Shown: positions 1 to 9,407 of the stretch, piece by piece
Layout of the letters: the number at the start of each line of letters is the position of its first letter
Numbering within the stretch: position 1 is the stretch's first letter
NCBI GenBank assembly: GCA_002427105.1
Contig: DIPM01000017.1
Location: 38,015-102,014, forward strand
Direction: 5' to 3'
Source of the DNA: Marinilabiliaceae bacterium UBA5488
Lineage (GTDB): Bacteria; Bacteroidota; Bacteroidia; Bacteroidales; Marinilabiliaceae
DNA: 64,000 bases
Notes under the pieces: generated by a model
Seen by the model: only the letters and a program-made list of their open reading frames with translations
What the model was told of the DNA's origin: nothing
Database searches by the model: none
Program-made: the position numbers and the translations under genes

Positions 1-2
1 AC

Positions 3-2003
3 CTTCTTATTGAAAATAAAGGAAGCAAGGCTGAGGATCTCGAACTCATCACAGAAAAGAGGTATCAATTGTTAAAGAACAAAGTGATACTGGCAATTAT
101 CCTATCACTTCCGGTTGTGCTTATTGGTATGTTCTTTATGAACATTCCCTATGCTAATGAGCTTATGTGGCTCTTTACCACTCCCGTTGTATTATGGCTT
201 GGCAAGGATTTCTTTGTCAATGCTTGGAAACAAGCCAAACATCGCTCAGCCAATATGGACACATTGGTTGCCCTTAGCACCGGCATTGCCTATCTATTTA
301 GCGTTTTTAATATGCTGTATCCGGAATTCTGGCTCCAAAGGGGATTAGAAGCTCATGTCTATTTCGAGGCCGCTGCTGTTATTATTACTTTTATTTTGCT
401 TGGCAGATTATTAGAAGAGAAAGCAAAGGGAAACACCTCATCTGCAATCAAAAAACTGATGGGCTTACAGCCTATGACAGTTACTCTCATAGATAGCACA
501 GGCGCGGAAATGATTGTTGCTATTGAAACTCTCAAACCGGGTGATACCATACTGGTTAAACCAGGCGAAAAAATTGCTGTTGATGGCATATTAAACACAG
601 GAAGTTCCTATGTCGATGAAAGCATGTTAAGCGGAGAAGCTATTCCCGTTCTTAAAGAGAAAGGTGATAAGGTCTTTGCAGGAACCATAAATCAGAAGGG
701 GAGTTTCAGGTTTAGAGCCTTAAAAGTTGGAAAAGACACAGCCCTTGCCAGAATAATTAAGGCAGTGCAAGACGCCCAGGGGAGCAAGGCTCCGGTACAA
801 AAGCTTGTTGACAAGATTGCCTCTGTTTTTGTTCCCATCGTAATCGTAATTTCAATTCTCACCTTTGTGCTATGGCTAATGCTGGATGGGGATAATGGCC
901 TGACACACGGTCTTTTGTCTGCAATAACCGTGCTGGTGATAGCCTGTCCCTGTGCTCTGGGTCTGGCCACCCCGACTGCTATAATGGTAGGTGTGGGCAA
1001 AGCTGCTGAAAGCGGAATTTTGATTAAAGACGCTGAAAGCCTCGAATTGGGAAAGAAAGCGAATGCTGTAGTACTTGATAAAACAGGCACTATAACAGAA
1101 GGGAGGCCTATTGTTAGCGAAATATTTTGGGATAAAGAAGATGATTCTGAAAAGCAAGTATTATTAAGTATAGAAAAGCAATCGGAACACCCCTTGGCTG
1201 ATGCTGTTGTTAAGCACCTCGAAGGCGAAGGAACTCTTGAACTAAGCTCGTTTTCAAGTATAACCGGCAAAGGAGCCAAGGCTCTTTATAATAATGAGAC
1301 CTACTTTGTTGGCAACCTAAGACTGATGGAAGAAAACGGAATTCTTATCCCAAAAGAACTATCGCAAAAGGCTGAGATATGGAGCTCGGAGATGCAAACA
1401 GTAATATATTTTGCCAACAGCAGCAAAGCACTGGCTGCACTTGCAATTTCAGATAAAATAAAGGATAGCTCTGCGGCAGCCATAAAAGAGATGCAGGAAA
1501 TGGGTCTGGAGCTATATATGCTTACCGGAGATAATAAAGCAACAGCCGCAGCCGTGGCTAAGAAAGCCGGAATAACAAATTACAAGGCCGAATTACTGCC
1601 TCAGGATAAGGCCGACTATATTAAAGATTTGCAGAACAAGGGCCGGATAGTTGCTATGGTAGGTGACGGAATAAATGACAGCACAGCTCTGGCAACTGCT
1701 GACGTAAGCATAGCAATGGGAACAGGGAGCGACATCGCGATGGATGTAGCCAAAATGACGATCATCTCATCCGACCTGACAAAAATACCTCAGGCTATAC
1801 GTCTGTCAAAGAGCACTGTAAGAACCATTAAGCAAAACCTTTTCTGGGCATTTATTTATAACCTCATCGGCATTCCTATTGCTGCAGGCATATTGTACCC
1901 TCTTAACGGCTTTCTGCTAAATCCAATGATAGCCGGCGCTGCGATGGCTCTGAGCAGCCTGAGTGTTGTAAGCAATAGTCTCCGTTTGAAATGGAAAAGC
2001 TAA
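3..2003 (+). CDS. copA: Copper-translocating P1B-type ATPase, 5'-truncated by the window edge
   Basis: Exports Cu(I) across the inner membrane using ATP. The reading frame is open from the first complete codon at 3, so the true start and any N-terminal heavy-metal-binding domains lie before the window; the TTG at 69 is internal. Visible in order: membrane helices, the actuator loop (LSGEAIPV, with SGEA where many homologues have TGES), the metal-binding CPC in ACPCALG, the phosphorylation site DKTGT, the nucleotide-domain SEHPLADA (HP motif), TGDN, and the hinge MVGDGINDS. The last two helices carry YN and MxxSS residues, which in this family indicate Cu(I) specificity (P1B-1). A kinase gene follows after 149 bp on the same strand, but co-transcription is not obvious. 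Family is certain; Cu rather than another soft metal is inferred from the motifs. Confidence 0.95.
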   Translation, partial: LLIENKGSKAEDLELITEKRYQLLKNKVILAIILSLPVVLIGMFFMNIPYANELMWLFTTPVVLWLGKDFFVNAWKQAKHRSANMDTLVALSTGIAYLFSVFNMLYPEFWLQRGLEAHVYFEAAAVIITFILLGRLLEEKAKGNTSSAIKKLMGLQPMTVTLIDSTGAEMIVAIETLKPGDTILVKPGEKIAVDGILNTGSSYVDESMLSGEAIPVLKEKGDKVFAGTINQKGSFRFRALKVGKDTALARIIKAVQDAQGSKAPVQKLVDKIASVFVPIVIVISILTFVLWLMLDGDNGLTHGLLSAITVLVIACPCALGLATPTAIMVGVGKAAESGILIKDAESLELGKKANAVVLDKTGTITEGRPIVSEIFWDKEDDSEKQVLLSIEKQSEHPLADAVVKHLEGEGTLELSSFSSITGKGAKALYNNETYFVGNLRLMEENGILIPKELSQKAEIWSSEMQTVIYFANSSKALAALAISDKIKDSSAAAIKEMQEMGLELYMLTGDNKATAAAVAKKAGITNYKAELLPQDKADYIKDLQNKGRIVAMVGDGINDSTALATADVSIAMGTGSDIAMDVAKMTIISSDLTKIPQAIRLSKSTVRTIKQNLFWAFIYNLIGIPIAAGILYPLNGFLLNPMIAGAAMALSSLSVVSNSLRLKWKS

Positions 2004-2152
2004 TACTTAGCTTATTACGCTTATGGGATTGTTGATAAGTTTTTATAACAAATACCCCGGAAAGGGCATGTGCAAAAATCGATTTATCTATCTTAGAGGG
2101 TTATAATAATAAATAATTATTCAGCCGGCTATTATCAGGGACAAAGATCAAA

Positions 2153-3982
2153 ATGAGCAAATTATCTGAAAACCTCTGGTTCAGAAGGTTTAGGGCACTT
2201 ATCAACAGGCATCTGGGGCCATCGTCCTTACCGGGCGAAGGCATTCAGTATTGGAGAGAAAGAATATTTCATTACTTCTCGCTAGCAGTAATCTTTTTTG
2301 GTGTTGCTCTCTATCTTTACTACGGCTTGTTTTTCCTTTTGGCAGGTGAGTATGTTTTTCTCGTCTTTTTGACAGCTATATTTATCAGCTCTATGTTGGT
2401 TTTGAGCCTCAGGAAAATTCCCCTCAAATTCAAAGTGGGATGGGTGCTTTTTATGCTTTACCTAACGGGAGCTTTCCTCCTCTTCAGTGGCCCTCATACC
2501 AATATCGCCATGCTCTTCCTGTTTGCTTGTTCAATTATGGCCGTGACTATGTCGGGAGCACTAACAGGAATCTGGTACACAATAGTTCATATTATAACCT
2601 TGTTTGCTGCCGGCTTCTACTGGCACTCAGGATATTTTATGCACCTTGATCCTCCCGATATTTCGCTTCATACTTACATTAATATTTCCATCCTCTTTGT
2701 CGTGCTCAACATTGTGACTTTAGCGCCTTTGATGTCCTTACTAAATGGCCTTATGTTCAGCATAAAGAAGGAGCTCAGATACCAACGAATATTGCACGGT
2801 GAACAGGCAGACCTGGTTAGAGCCAGGCAGAAGGCTGAAGAATCGGATAAGCTTAAATCTGCTTTCCTTTCAAATATGTCGCATGAGATTCGCACCCCGA
2901 TGAATGCCATCCTAGGATTTTCAAACCTGCTTGCCAACAAAACGATAAGCGGCAATGAAAAACTGGAATTTATTGACCTTATACGCCACAATGCCAACAA
3001 CCTTATGTCGCTTGTTGAGGATATTATTGAAATTTCTAAAATTGAAAGCGGACAGTTTGAAATTCGCAATGCGCCCTGCCATTTAAATTCTTTGCTAAAC
3101 GAGGTAAAAGAGATGTTTGAAGAAGAGTTATTCCGTAGAGGAACAAACTCTGTTAAAATCTACCTCAAAGAAGGCCTTTCCGACACCAAATTGCAGATAC
3201 TCACTGATGGTGAAAGACTCAAGAAGGTTCTTAGCAATCTTGTGGGGAATGCTATTAAATTTACCGATAAAGGCTATGTTGAATTTGGCTATGACCTAAA
3301 CAGCAAGAACGAACTACAATTTCATGTTACCGACACCGGGATCGGGCTGCCGGAGGGAACTGAGGATCTGATTTTTAACCGCTTTTACAAATGCAGTAAC
3401 AACGACGACAAGCTTTACGGAGGCACGGGAATTGGCCTGACAATAGCTAAGCATCTGGTTCGCTATTTGGGTGGTGAGATTTGGGTTGCGCCAAAGGCAA
3501 GCGTTGGAACAACTTTCTGCTTCACTATTCCATTCCAGAAGATAGTTGCGCCTACAAGCGAAAAAATTAAGCTGTGGCCTTCAGACTCGATCAACTGGGA
3601 AGATAAAATTTTTCTCATTGCCGAAGATGAAGAAGATAATTTCAGGTACCTTGAAGTTGTCCTTTCATTATTTAATGCTCAGATTATTTGGGCACGCGAT
3701 GGCCGTGAAGCCGTTGACATTGTCAGCAAAAGAGATGATATCGACCTGATATTAATGGATATTAAGATGCCTAAAATGGATGGCTATTCAGCTACAAAAA
3801 ATATCAGGAAGATTTCTCCCCGCATTCCGATTATTGCTCAAACCGCTTACGCCATGCCCGAAGAAAAAGCTAAAGCGATGCAGGCAGGCTGCAACAAATA
3901 TATTACCAAGCCTATTAATTATAATGATTTGATTGAACTTATCAGCCACTACGCTGCATCAAAAAAGGAAGTCCTACGATAA
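2153..3982 (+). CDS. Membrane-bound hybrid histidine kinase/response regulator
   Basis: 609 aa. Residues about 38-200 contain around six hydrophobic helices with no sizeable periplasmic loop, suggesting a signal sensed in or near the membrane. A short coiled coil leads to a HisKA domain with MSHEIRTP (phospho-acceptor His about residue 244), then an HATPase domain with N-box NLVGNAIKFT, G1 DTGIGLPEG and G2 YGGTGIGLTIA. The C-terminal receiver (about 480-600) has phospho-acceptor Asp about 536 in LILMDIKMPKMDG and the conserved Lys in YITKPIN. There is no DNA-binding output domain, so the receiver may pass phosphate to a separate partner or act internally. It ends 31 bp from the convergent SpoIIE-type phosphatase gene. 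The signal is unknown. Confidence 0.93.
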   Translation: MSKLSENLWFRRFRALINRHLGPSSLPGEGIQYWRERIFHYFSLAVIFFGVALYLYYGLFFLLAGEYVFLVFLTAIFISSMLVLSLRKIPLKFKVGWVLFMLYLTGAFLLFSGPHTNIAMLFLFACSIMAVTMSGALTGIWYTIVHIITLFAAGFYWHSGYFMHLDPPDISLHTYINISILFVVLNIVTLAPLMSLLNGLMFSIKKELRYQRILHGEQADLVRARQKAEESDKLKSAFLSNMSHEIRTPMNAILGFSNLLANKTISGNEKLEFIDLIRHNANNLMSLVEDIIEISKIESGQFEIRNAPCHLNSLLNEVKEMFEEELFRRGTNSVKIYLKEGLSDTKLQILTDGERLKKVLSNLVGNAIKFTDKGYVEFGYDLNSKNELQFHVTDTGIGLPEGTEDLIFNRFYKCSNNDDKLYGGTGIGLTIAKHLVRYLGGEIWVAPKASVGTTFCFTIPFQKIVAPTSEKIKLWPSDSINWEDKIFLIAEDEEDNFRYLEVVLSLFNAQIIWARDGREAVDIVSKRDDIDLILMDIKMPKMDGYSATKNIRKISPRIPIIAQTAYAMPEEKAKAMQAGCNKYITKPINYNDLIELISHYAASKKEVLR

Positions 3983-4013
3983 CTACATAGAGGCCTCCCG
4001 AAAAGATTGCTAA

Positions 4014-5258
4014 TCAAAAGCCCATGCCTATAACCGAAATATCGTCAAACACAGCATGACGATTTACATGTTTGGCTATATAGGTCTTTATCTCTTCAAT
4101 ATTTTGATCGATTGTCTTCTGGTTTGAAATAATCTTCTCAACAGACATCAGACCTGAGGTTATTTTATCGCCCTTTTCAAGTTCGACAAGTCCGTCGGTA
4201 AATGCAAGAAATTTGGAATTTTTCCCAATTTTCACTTTTCCAACCTCTATGGCCGGCACTACATCAAGCATTCCCAATCCGATACAGCCCTTATCCAACA
4301 TTGAAAGTTGCCCCTTTTTAGGTTCATAAAGCAGAGGGGGCAGGTGCCCGGCATTAACGTAGATAAGCCTGCGTGTAAGCATATTGTATTTGCCAATAAA
4401 CAGTGTTATAAATTTTTCATTGTTGGCACTCTCATTAACGCGTCGGTTGAGTTGATGAATAAGCTTACGAAAACTAATGCCCGAGGTAAAAACTGAATGA
4501 ATTACTGCTTGAAAATTGGACATAAGAAGTGCCGCAGAAATTCCCTTTCCGGAGACGTCAGCAACACAAAATCCTATTGTGTTACGCGATAAGCGCAGAA
4601 AATCATAGTAATCGCCACCAACCCCCAAATGAGGTTGATAGATAGTGTGAATCGAGATGTCTTTGTGCTGCGGCAGTTCCGATGGACCGGGAATCAACTG
4701 ATTCTGAATACGGGATGCAAGTTCCAGCTCCTTTCTCATAACCTGCTGCTCAAGCAGGGCACTGTGCATTCTTTTGTTTTCGATGAAGACAATTATCAGA
4801 TTGGAAATAATCTGAATGAGCTTCAGGTGTTTGATGGTAGGACTGATTCCCTGAAACTCCTCGTCAACATCGCCAATCAGAACATAGCCTATAGCCTTAA
4901 ATCGGTGGAAAAGTGGGATAATTGCGTCAAAGCCTTTGAGGTTATCAGGGGGCGACAGGGTTATGTTCTCGATGCCCTGATACTTGAGCAAATCTCTCTC
5001 CACCTCAATAGATGCCACCTCATCGGAGGTGACACCGGAACTCAACAAATTTTGCCACAGTCCATCAGAGCAAGTGTAAACCAGCACCTTACCCACGTCA
5101 AGCTCTTCCCTCAACAGAATCTCAAACTCCGACAACAAATCGTCGATGCTGTGATCTTCGTTTATCGTCTGCGCAAGATCCAGTAGTATGTTTAACCGGT
5201 CTTTGTATAGCTTAACTCTTCTCTTTCTGGTCTGTGTAATCATCGGCTTTTTTTCCAT
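4014..5258 (-). CDS. GAF-domain PP2C-type (SpoIIE) serine phosphatase
   Basis: 414 aa, predicted cytoplasmic. The N-terminal half (about 25-165) looks like a GAF-type sensory domain; a helical linker precedes a SpoIIE/RsbU-type phosphatase domain starting at the LASRIQNQLIP helix (about 180). GVGGDYYDF and ADVSGKGISAALLMS carry the metal-binding Asp residues, and NAGHLPPLL and FLAFTDGLVE are further family motifs. Such proteins dephosphorylate anti-sigma-antagonists or similar STAS partners; no STAS or RsbW-like kinase gene is in this window, so the target is unknown. It is transcribed alone, convergent with the hybrid kinase and upstream of nothing obvious. Domain call is firm; pathway is inferred. 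Confidence 0.9.
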   Translation of the reverse strand: MEKKPMITQTRKRRVKLYKDRLNILLDLAQTINEDHSIDDLLSEFEILLREELDVGKVLVYTCSDGLWQNLLSSGVTSDEVASIEVERDLLKYQGIENITLSPPDNLKGFDAIIPLFHRFKAIGYVLIGDVDEEFQGISPTIKHLKLIQIISNLIIVFIENKRMHSALLEQQVMRKELELASRIQNQLIPGPSELPQHKDISIHTIYQPHLGVGGDYYDFLRLSRNTIGFCVADVSGKGISAALLMSNFQAVIHSVFTSGISFRKLIHQLNRRVNESANNEKFITLFIGKYNMLTRRLIYVNAGHLPPLLYEPKKGQLSMLDKGCIGLGMLDVVPAIEVGKVKIGKNSKFLAFTDGLVELEKGDKITSGLMSVEKIISNQKTIDQNIEEIKTYIAKHVNRHAVFDDISVIGMGF

Positions 5259-5371
5259 TGGTAGTAAACCGACTAAATTTACAAAAAAAAACAGAAAGCA
5301 ACCAAATTTTTAATTGTAACAAGTGCTTTTCTAATAACTATTGAGCGTAAAATTCGAAAAAAACATAAGTT

Positions 5372-5941
5372 CTACTCTTTTGAACGCTCTACATAAGAAC
5401 GCTCCTTGGTATCCACTTTAATCCTCTCGCCTTGTTCAATAAAAAGAGGGACCATAATGGTAGTGCCTGTATCTATGGTTGCAGCTTTCAATGATGATGT
5501 TGAGGAAGTATCGCCTCTGATACCGGGTTCAGTATAGACTACTTCATAAACGATAAACTGGGGAAGATTAACCATAATAGGAGTCTCCGAGTCAACATGA
5601 TAAACCATATCAACTTCCTGTCCTTCACGAAGCAAATCGGGTGATTCAACCAATGATTCCTGAATACTCATCTGCTCGAAGCTTTCGTTATTCATAAAGT
5701 GATAACCCAAATCATCTTTATAGAGAAACTGATGAGGGCGGTGCTCAACGCGCGCCTCAGTAACTTTAACTCCCGAGGTAAATGTATTCTCCAATATCCG
5801 GCCGGTGGCTATATTCTTTAATTTGGTACGCACAAAGGCCGGCCCCTTGCCGGGCTTTACATGCTGAAACTGAACAATGGTAACCAATTGCCCGTTAAAC
5901 TCTATACACATTCCATTCCTAAAATCTGCAGTTGTTGCCAT
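5372..5941 (-). CDS. efp: Translation elongation factor P
   Basis: 189 aa, the standard length. EF-P binds between the P and E sites of the ribosome and relieves stalling on polyproline stretches. The N-terminal KOW-like domain contains the loop HVKPGKGPA, whose Lys32 sits where E. coli EF-P is modified (Lys34 there); no epmA/B/C or rhamnosyl-transferase gene is nearby, so the modification state is unknown. The middle and C-terminal OB-fold domains follow, including the GIRGDTSS turn typical of the last domain. The ATG at 5941 matches the usual N-terminus (MATTADFRNGM). It is a single gene with its own promoter-like box. Confidence 0.97.
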   Translation of the reverse strand: MATTADFRNGMCIEFNGQLVTIVQFQHVKPGKGPAFVRTKLKNIATGRILENTFTSGVKVTEARVEHRPHQFLYKDDLGYHFMNNESFEQMSIQESLVESPDLLREGQEVDMVYHVDSETPIMVNLPQFIVYEVVYTEPGIRGDTSSTSSLKAATIDTGTTIMVPLFIEQGERIKVDTKERSYVERSKE

Positions 5942-5976
5942 ACTAAGATGATTTGTTATTAATTATTTTCCGTGCG

Positions 5977-5984
5977 CAAAAATA
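5977..5984 (-). promoter_or_regulatory. Candidate -7 box (TATTTTTG) for efp
   Basis: Read on the minus strand the bases are TATTTTTG, matching the Bacteroidota TAnnTTTG element. It lies about 36 bp before the efp ATG. No clear TTG -33 element is seen at 19-21 bp, so this is a partial match. Confidence 0.5.
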
Positions 5985-6008
5985 AGACAAATCATTGAAT
6001 TTCCACAG

Positions 6009-8282
6009 TTATTTGACTAGCTTAATAGTTTGTTGCTCACCTTGAAACCTAACAAGCATAATATAAATACCCGAAGGCCAGGCACCCGTATATATGCGCT
6101 TGCCGCTAACTTCCTGAGAATACACCTTGCGCCCCAGGCTGTCGAACACGTCCACCATAAGAGGTGAAGAGAGGTTAATATCAAGATATAACCATTCTTG
6201 CAGGGGTATGGGGTGGGCTCTGAGGCTCGTCAGCCACACTCCCTCAGTAGCAGATGCCGAATCAAAGACTCGGTCAAGCCATTCAGGATTGTCTATGTAG
6301 GGATTTCGATTCCCCTGTAAAGAATATATTTCCCTATTCCTTAAAGCCTCTTTCTGGCTTACAGGATCCTCGTGATGCCACTGAATAAGCATCTCCAAAA
6401 TCCATGGTTTCAGAGCAGGCCATGAGCTGCCATCAAGAATATCGGGTATCATACCTTGAGTACTCCATGAGGGACTAAGATGCATATAGCGTGTAAGCAC
6501 ATAAAACCAGGCTCGTGCAAGGTCACCTTTATAACTATCCTGCGGTTCGAATACCATACCATCGAAAACAGAACCATACACATTGGTACCGAGCCTGCTC
6601 CCGTTAAGAGAGAGCCATTGCGGAAGCTCAACTTCACCAAAGCTAAAGTTACTTCGCATACTATTTACCAGCTTGTCTGAGGGGAAAATATGATGGACAT
6701 CGGTGTACATGGTATCAGCATCACTTCCTCCCCACCAACTAACAGGCCAGCTATGTTCACGATTGTAAAATCTACCCTCTTCAGTAACATCCACCCCTTT
6801 GTCCTGATCAGTGTATAAAGTGTACTCATACGGAGATTCCTCGCACTCGAGAGTTCCATAAACATCCCAAATCTTACCGTTAAATTTCAGGTCTGCATCG
6901 CCAAAAAGTGTCCAGATATCGCCATAAGACAGCACTGTGTGTTCATTTATCAATTGATGCAATTGCAACATAAGCTCTTTGCCTTTCCCATCAATACCCA
7001 GATAATAATTATCAGGAACAAAAGAGGATATCCCCTTTCCGCTAATATTAATCTCTGTCTCTAGTTCACCTGTCCGGTGAATTATGCTGCCCTTGTAGTC
7101 CTTAAGCTCATTGGGCACAAAACGCACGTAAACAGGCATATTATTAAACTCACGGTCACTGATTTGCAAACTCGCCTGATAGTTAGCATCGCAATCAAGG
7201 GAAATCAAAAAGCCCTCACTTGCTTGAAGCACTATATCTTCTGTAAGGCCTCCGACTGATAGATAATAAAACTGCACATCCGAAACCTTGCCTGCTTCGA
7301 CTTCCCTAAAAGGATAAAGTTCCCGACTTATTTGAATCCCTTCCACAAAACTTGCCTGGCGTAATACTAACTTGTAAACAGTCTTGTATTGGGGAGATTC
7401 AGCACTCACGGTGACTTGTAATACGTCTCCATCTACAAAGCTCACAAGCTCAAGCTCTGAGGGCTCAAGGTAAATTCCATTCAATTGGAAATCAATCTGC
7501 GATTCAGAGCTTAATGCCGTAAGCGCTGTTCCGGCAAACGTGCTGAAATCCTCAAGCTCGAGAACCGCTCCCGGATCGGTCTGTGCATCGGCAACTTCGA
7601 TTCCGCTAAGGCCCAACACCTCCACTCCGCCGACCAACCAGGATTTTAGACGCGATTCGGTAGAGATAAAACCCTCAGCAGCTTCCAGTCGCAAATTATC
7701 AAAACGACAATTGCCGCTGGTAGAGCTAGCGCCATCTACTACTATGCGAAGTAAAAAATCAGGGTTGTTATGCATCCCCGGCAAATCGCTTACGACAACT
7801 TCGACAAGCTGGCCTGACTTCCAAGCGTTTTCCCATGCGGAAATATCTATAGTTTTGAGAGTAGTCCAATCTTGTCCACCGTTACTGCTATAATCTATAC
7901 GCTGGCTGGTAAAGCCCGTGCCGGTCCTCCGCCCGGCATAGCTCAAGGTGTAAGATCCAGAAGGTATAAGCGGTGGTGATATGGCAAGCCAACGACCGTT
8001 ATTAATGCTACCACTGCCGCCCTGGGGACAGAAGCTACCTCCTGCCTGTTCTCCTTCCAGGCCATTAATCATTGTTCCTCCGAAGGACACCACATTGTCA
8101 AAATTATGAGTCAGCAGAGCTGTGCCCAGGTCGGCACTAAGAGGAGAACTCCAATTAAGGTCTTGGGAGGGTAAATTGTTAAAATTCCAGTATGCAATAG
8201 TTTGGGAGTGGAGGCAGGTCGGAACTGGAAGATTAAATGCGAGCACTGCCACGATTTTCAGTATAAGGTTGGGCTGCTTCAT
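6009..8282 (-). CDS. Secreted endonuclease I family nuclease with T9SS sorting signal
   Basis: 757 aa. A signal peptide (to about residue 27, LHSQ) precedes a large non-catalytic N-terminal region (about 30-430) that looks like an extracellular jelly-roll/adhesion module followed by beta-sandwich repeats. The nuclease domain of the endonuclease I/NucM type spans about 440-660 and contains REHSWPVSWW and, further on, DVHHIFPSDKLVNSMRSN; the His residues are the metal-dependent catalytic centre in this family. The last 80 residues form a type IX secretion C-terminal domain (SLGRKVYS, GIYIMLVRF, ending QQTIKLVK). The protein is therefore predicted to be exported and possibly surface-anchored, degrading extracellular DNA or RNA for nutrients or biofilm turnover. 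Neighbours (efp, frr) give no functional hint. Confidence 0.88.
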   Translation of the reverse strand: MKQPNLILKIVAVLAFNLPVPTCLHSQTIAYWNFNNLPSQDLNWSSPLSADLGTALLTHNFDNVVSFGGTMINGLEGEQAGGSFCPQGGSGSINNGRWLAISPPLIPSGSYTLSYAGRRTGTGFTSQRIDYSSNGGQDWTTLKTIDISAWENAWKSGQLVEVVVSDLPGMHNNPDFLLRIVVDGASSTSGNCRFDNLRLEAAEGFISTESRLKSWLVGGVEVLGLSGIEVADAQTDPGAVLELEDFSTFAGTALTALSSESQIDFQLNGIYLEPSELELVSFVDGDVLQVTVSAESPQYKTVYKLVLRQASFVEGIQISRELYPFREVEAGKVSDVQFYYLSVGGLTEDIVLQASEGFLISLDCDANYQASLQISDREFNNMPVYVRFVPNELKDYKGSIIHRTGELETEINISGKGISSFVPDNYYLGIDGKGKELMLQLHQLINEHTVLSYGDIWTLFGDADLKFNGKIWDVYGTLECEESPYEYTLYTDQDKGVDVTEEGRFYNREHSWPVSWWGGSDADTMYTDVHHIFPSDKLVNSMRSNFSFGEVELPQWLSLNGSRLGTNVYGSVFDGMVFEPQDSYKGDLARAWFYVLTRYMHLSPSWSTQGMIPDILDGSSWPALKPWILEMLIQWHHEDPVSQKEALRNREIYSLQGNRNPYIDNPEWLDRVFDSASATEGVWLTSLRAHPIPLQEWLYLDINLSSPLMVDVFDSLGRKVYSQEVSGKRIYTGAWPSGIYIMLVRFQGEQQTIKLVK

Positions 8283-8388
8283 CGCAAATTGATTTAATAA
8301 AGATGTTGCAGAAAGTTATAACAAAAAATCAAACAGAAAAAACATTAATAGATTTAACAAAGAAAATACATAGCACTAATAATGAACA

Positions 8389-8415
8389 GCAGCCGCCCCG
8401 TAATAGAGCGGCTGC
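8389..8415 (-). terminator. Hairpin downstream of frr
   Basis: Perfect 8-bp stem GCAGCCGC/GCGGCTGC around an 11-nt loop, 36 bp past the frr stop. It lacks a strong T-run on the minus side, so it could be a weak terminator or a 3'-end stabiliser. Confidence 0.5.
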
Positions 8416-8450
8416 CTTTCGTTATATGAACACATATTTTTTTATAGCTA

Positions 8451-9014
8451 CTATACAGTCATAATATCTTTCTCTTTTCTTTCTAACAATTCGTCTATCT
8501 TTTTCATAAAATTATCAGTCAGCTTTTGAGCTTCTGTTTCAGCATCTTTCTCCATATCCTCAGGCAAACCATCCTTTTGAAGCTTTTTAAATTCATCAAT
8601 TGCTTCACGTCGCAAATTGCGGATTCCTATTCGTGAATCTTCAACAAGCTTCTTCACTATTTTAACAAGTTCTTTGCGGCGCTCTTCGGTGAGTGGTGGC
8701 ACGTTTATCCTAATAAGATCTCCGTTATTGTCGGGATTCATGCCCAGATTAGCCGCCATTATCGCCTTTTCAATTACTGCTATCATGCCTTTCTCCCATG
8801 GCTGAATAGCAATCGTACGCGGATCAGGAGTGTTGATATTGGCAACCTGAGATAAAGGAGTCATTGAACCATAATAATCAACCATGAGGCCATCAAGCAT
8901 TTTAGGATTGGCCTTTCCCGCCCTAACTTTAGCCATCTCCTTTTCCAGATGCTCAATCGTTCTGTTCATTTTTTCTGTGGTATCCTCAAGGACTAAACTT
9001 ACTTCTTCTTCCAT
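8451..9014 (-). CDS. frr: Ribosome recycling factor
   Basis: 187 aa, normal family length. With EF-G it splits the post-termination ribosome. The two-domain signature is clear: the helical domain with KVRAGKANPKML near residue 30, the small beta domain with YYGSMTPLSQVANI and RTIAIQPWEK, then NNGDLIRINVPPLTEERRKELVK and a long C-terminal helix. In many bacteria frr follows pyrH, but here the gene upstream is the YkgJ-like protein and pyrH is absent from the window. It appears to have its own promoter box at 9078-9085. Start chosen at the ATG at 9014. Confidence 0.97.
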   Translation of the reverse strand: MEEEVSLVLEDTTEKMNRTIEHLEKEMAKVRAGKANPKMLDGLMVDYYGSMTPLSQVANINTPDPRTIAIQPWEKGMIAVIEKAIMAANLGMNPDNNGDLIRINVPPLTEERRKELVKIVKKLVEDSRIGIRNLRREAIDEFKKLQKDGLPEDMEKDAETEAQKLTDNFMKKIDELLERKEKDIMTV

Positions 9015-9077
9015 GGTTATAATATATTAGATTTCACTTAAGCTAATTGCCTATTCACTATAATAGCAGCTAATTAG

Positions 9078-9085
9078 CAAATATA
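9078..9085 (-). promoter_or_regulatory. Candidate -7 box (TATATTTG) for frr
   Basis: Minus-strand TATATTTG matches TAnnTTTG, 63 bp before the frr ATG; a TTG lies 16 bp further upstream, shorter than the usual spacing. It falls between frr and the preceding gene, so frr can be transcribed alone. Confidence 0.5.
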
Positions 9086-9115
9086 GGAAAAAGTGGGGAT
9101 ACAAGTTATAACAAA

Positions 9116-9361
9116 TTACCTCTTTTCAAGACCCGACAGGATATCGATGGCTTCCTCCCGGCTGTTTCCGCAAAAAAGAGGCTCTGCCTTAAATCCCTTG
9201 CACACACGTGGACGCTCGGGAGAGTCAAAAATTTTACATTTTAAATCCTCGCTAAGATGGATGCACGGTATGCCTGCAGGCTTTCCAGAAGGCATCCCGG
9301 GTATAGGAGATGATATAGATATCACGATACAACAAGCTGCGCAATTTGCCCTGCATTCCAT
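9116..9361 (-). CDS. YkgJ-like cysteine-cluster protein
   Basis: 81 aa, small and predicted cytoplasmic. The N-terminus carries Cys at 3, 7, 10 and 11 ([10 protein letters not shown]), then single Cys residues in GIPCIHL, LKCKIF and RVCKGF and one in LFCGN. This spacing is typical of the YkgJ/UPF0153 family, thought to bind zinc or an iron-sulfur cluster; no reaction is established. It starts 46 bp after the DUF3108 gene on the same strand, so the two may be co-transcribed. It is complete despite its small size. Confidence 0.82.
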   Translation of the reverse strand: MECRANCAACCIVISISSPIPGMPSGKPAGIPCIHLSEDLKCKIFDSPERPRVCKGFKAEPLFCGNSREEAIDILSGLEKR

Positions 9362-9407
9362 AACAAACTGATAAAATTAAGTATCTGATAAATCCTCTTC
9401 TCAGGGC

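Noticed and set aside
2020..2044. Short stem and T-run after copA
   Set aside because: The stem is only 5 bp and the pairing is weak.
4629..5186. Plus-strand frame of 185 codons within the SpoIIE-type phosphatase gene
   Set aside because: Antisense shadow of a well-supported gene with no motif of its own.
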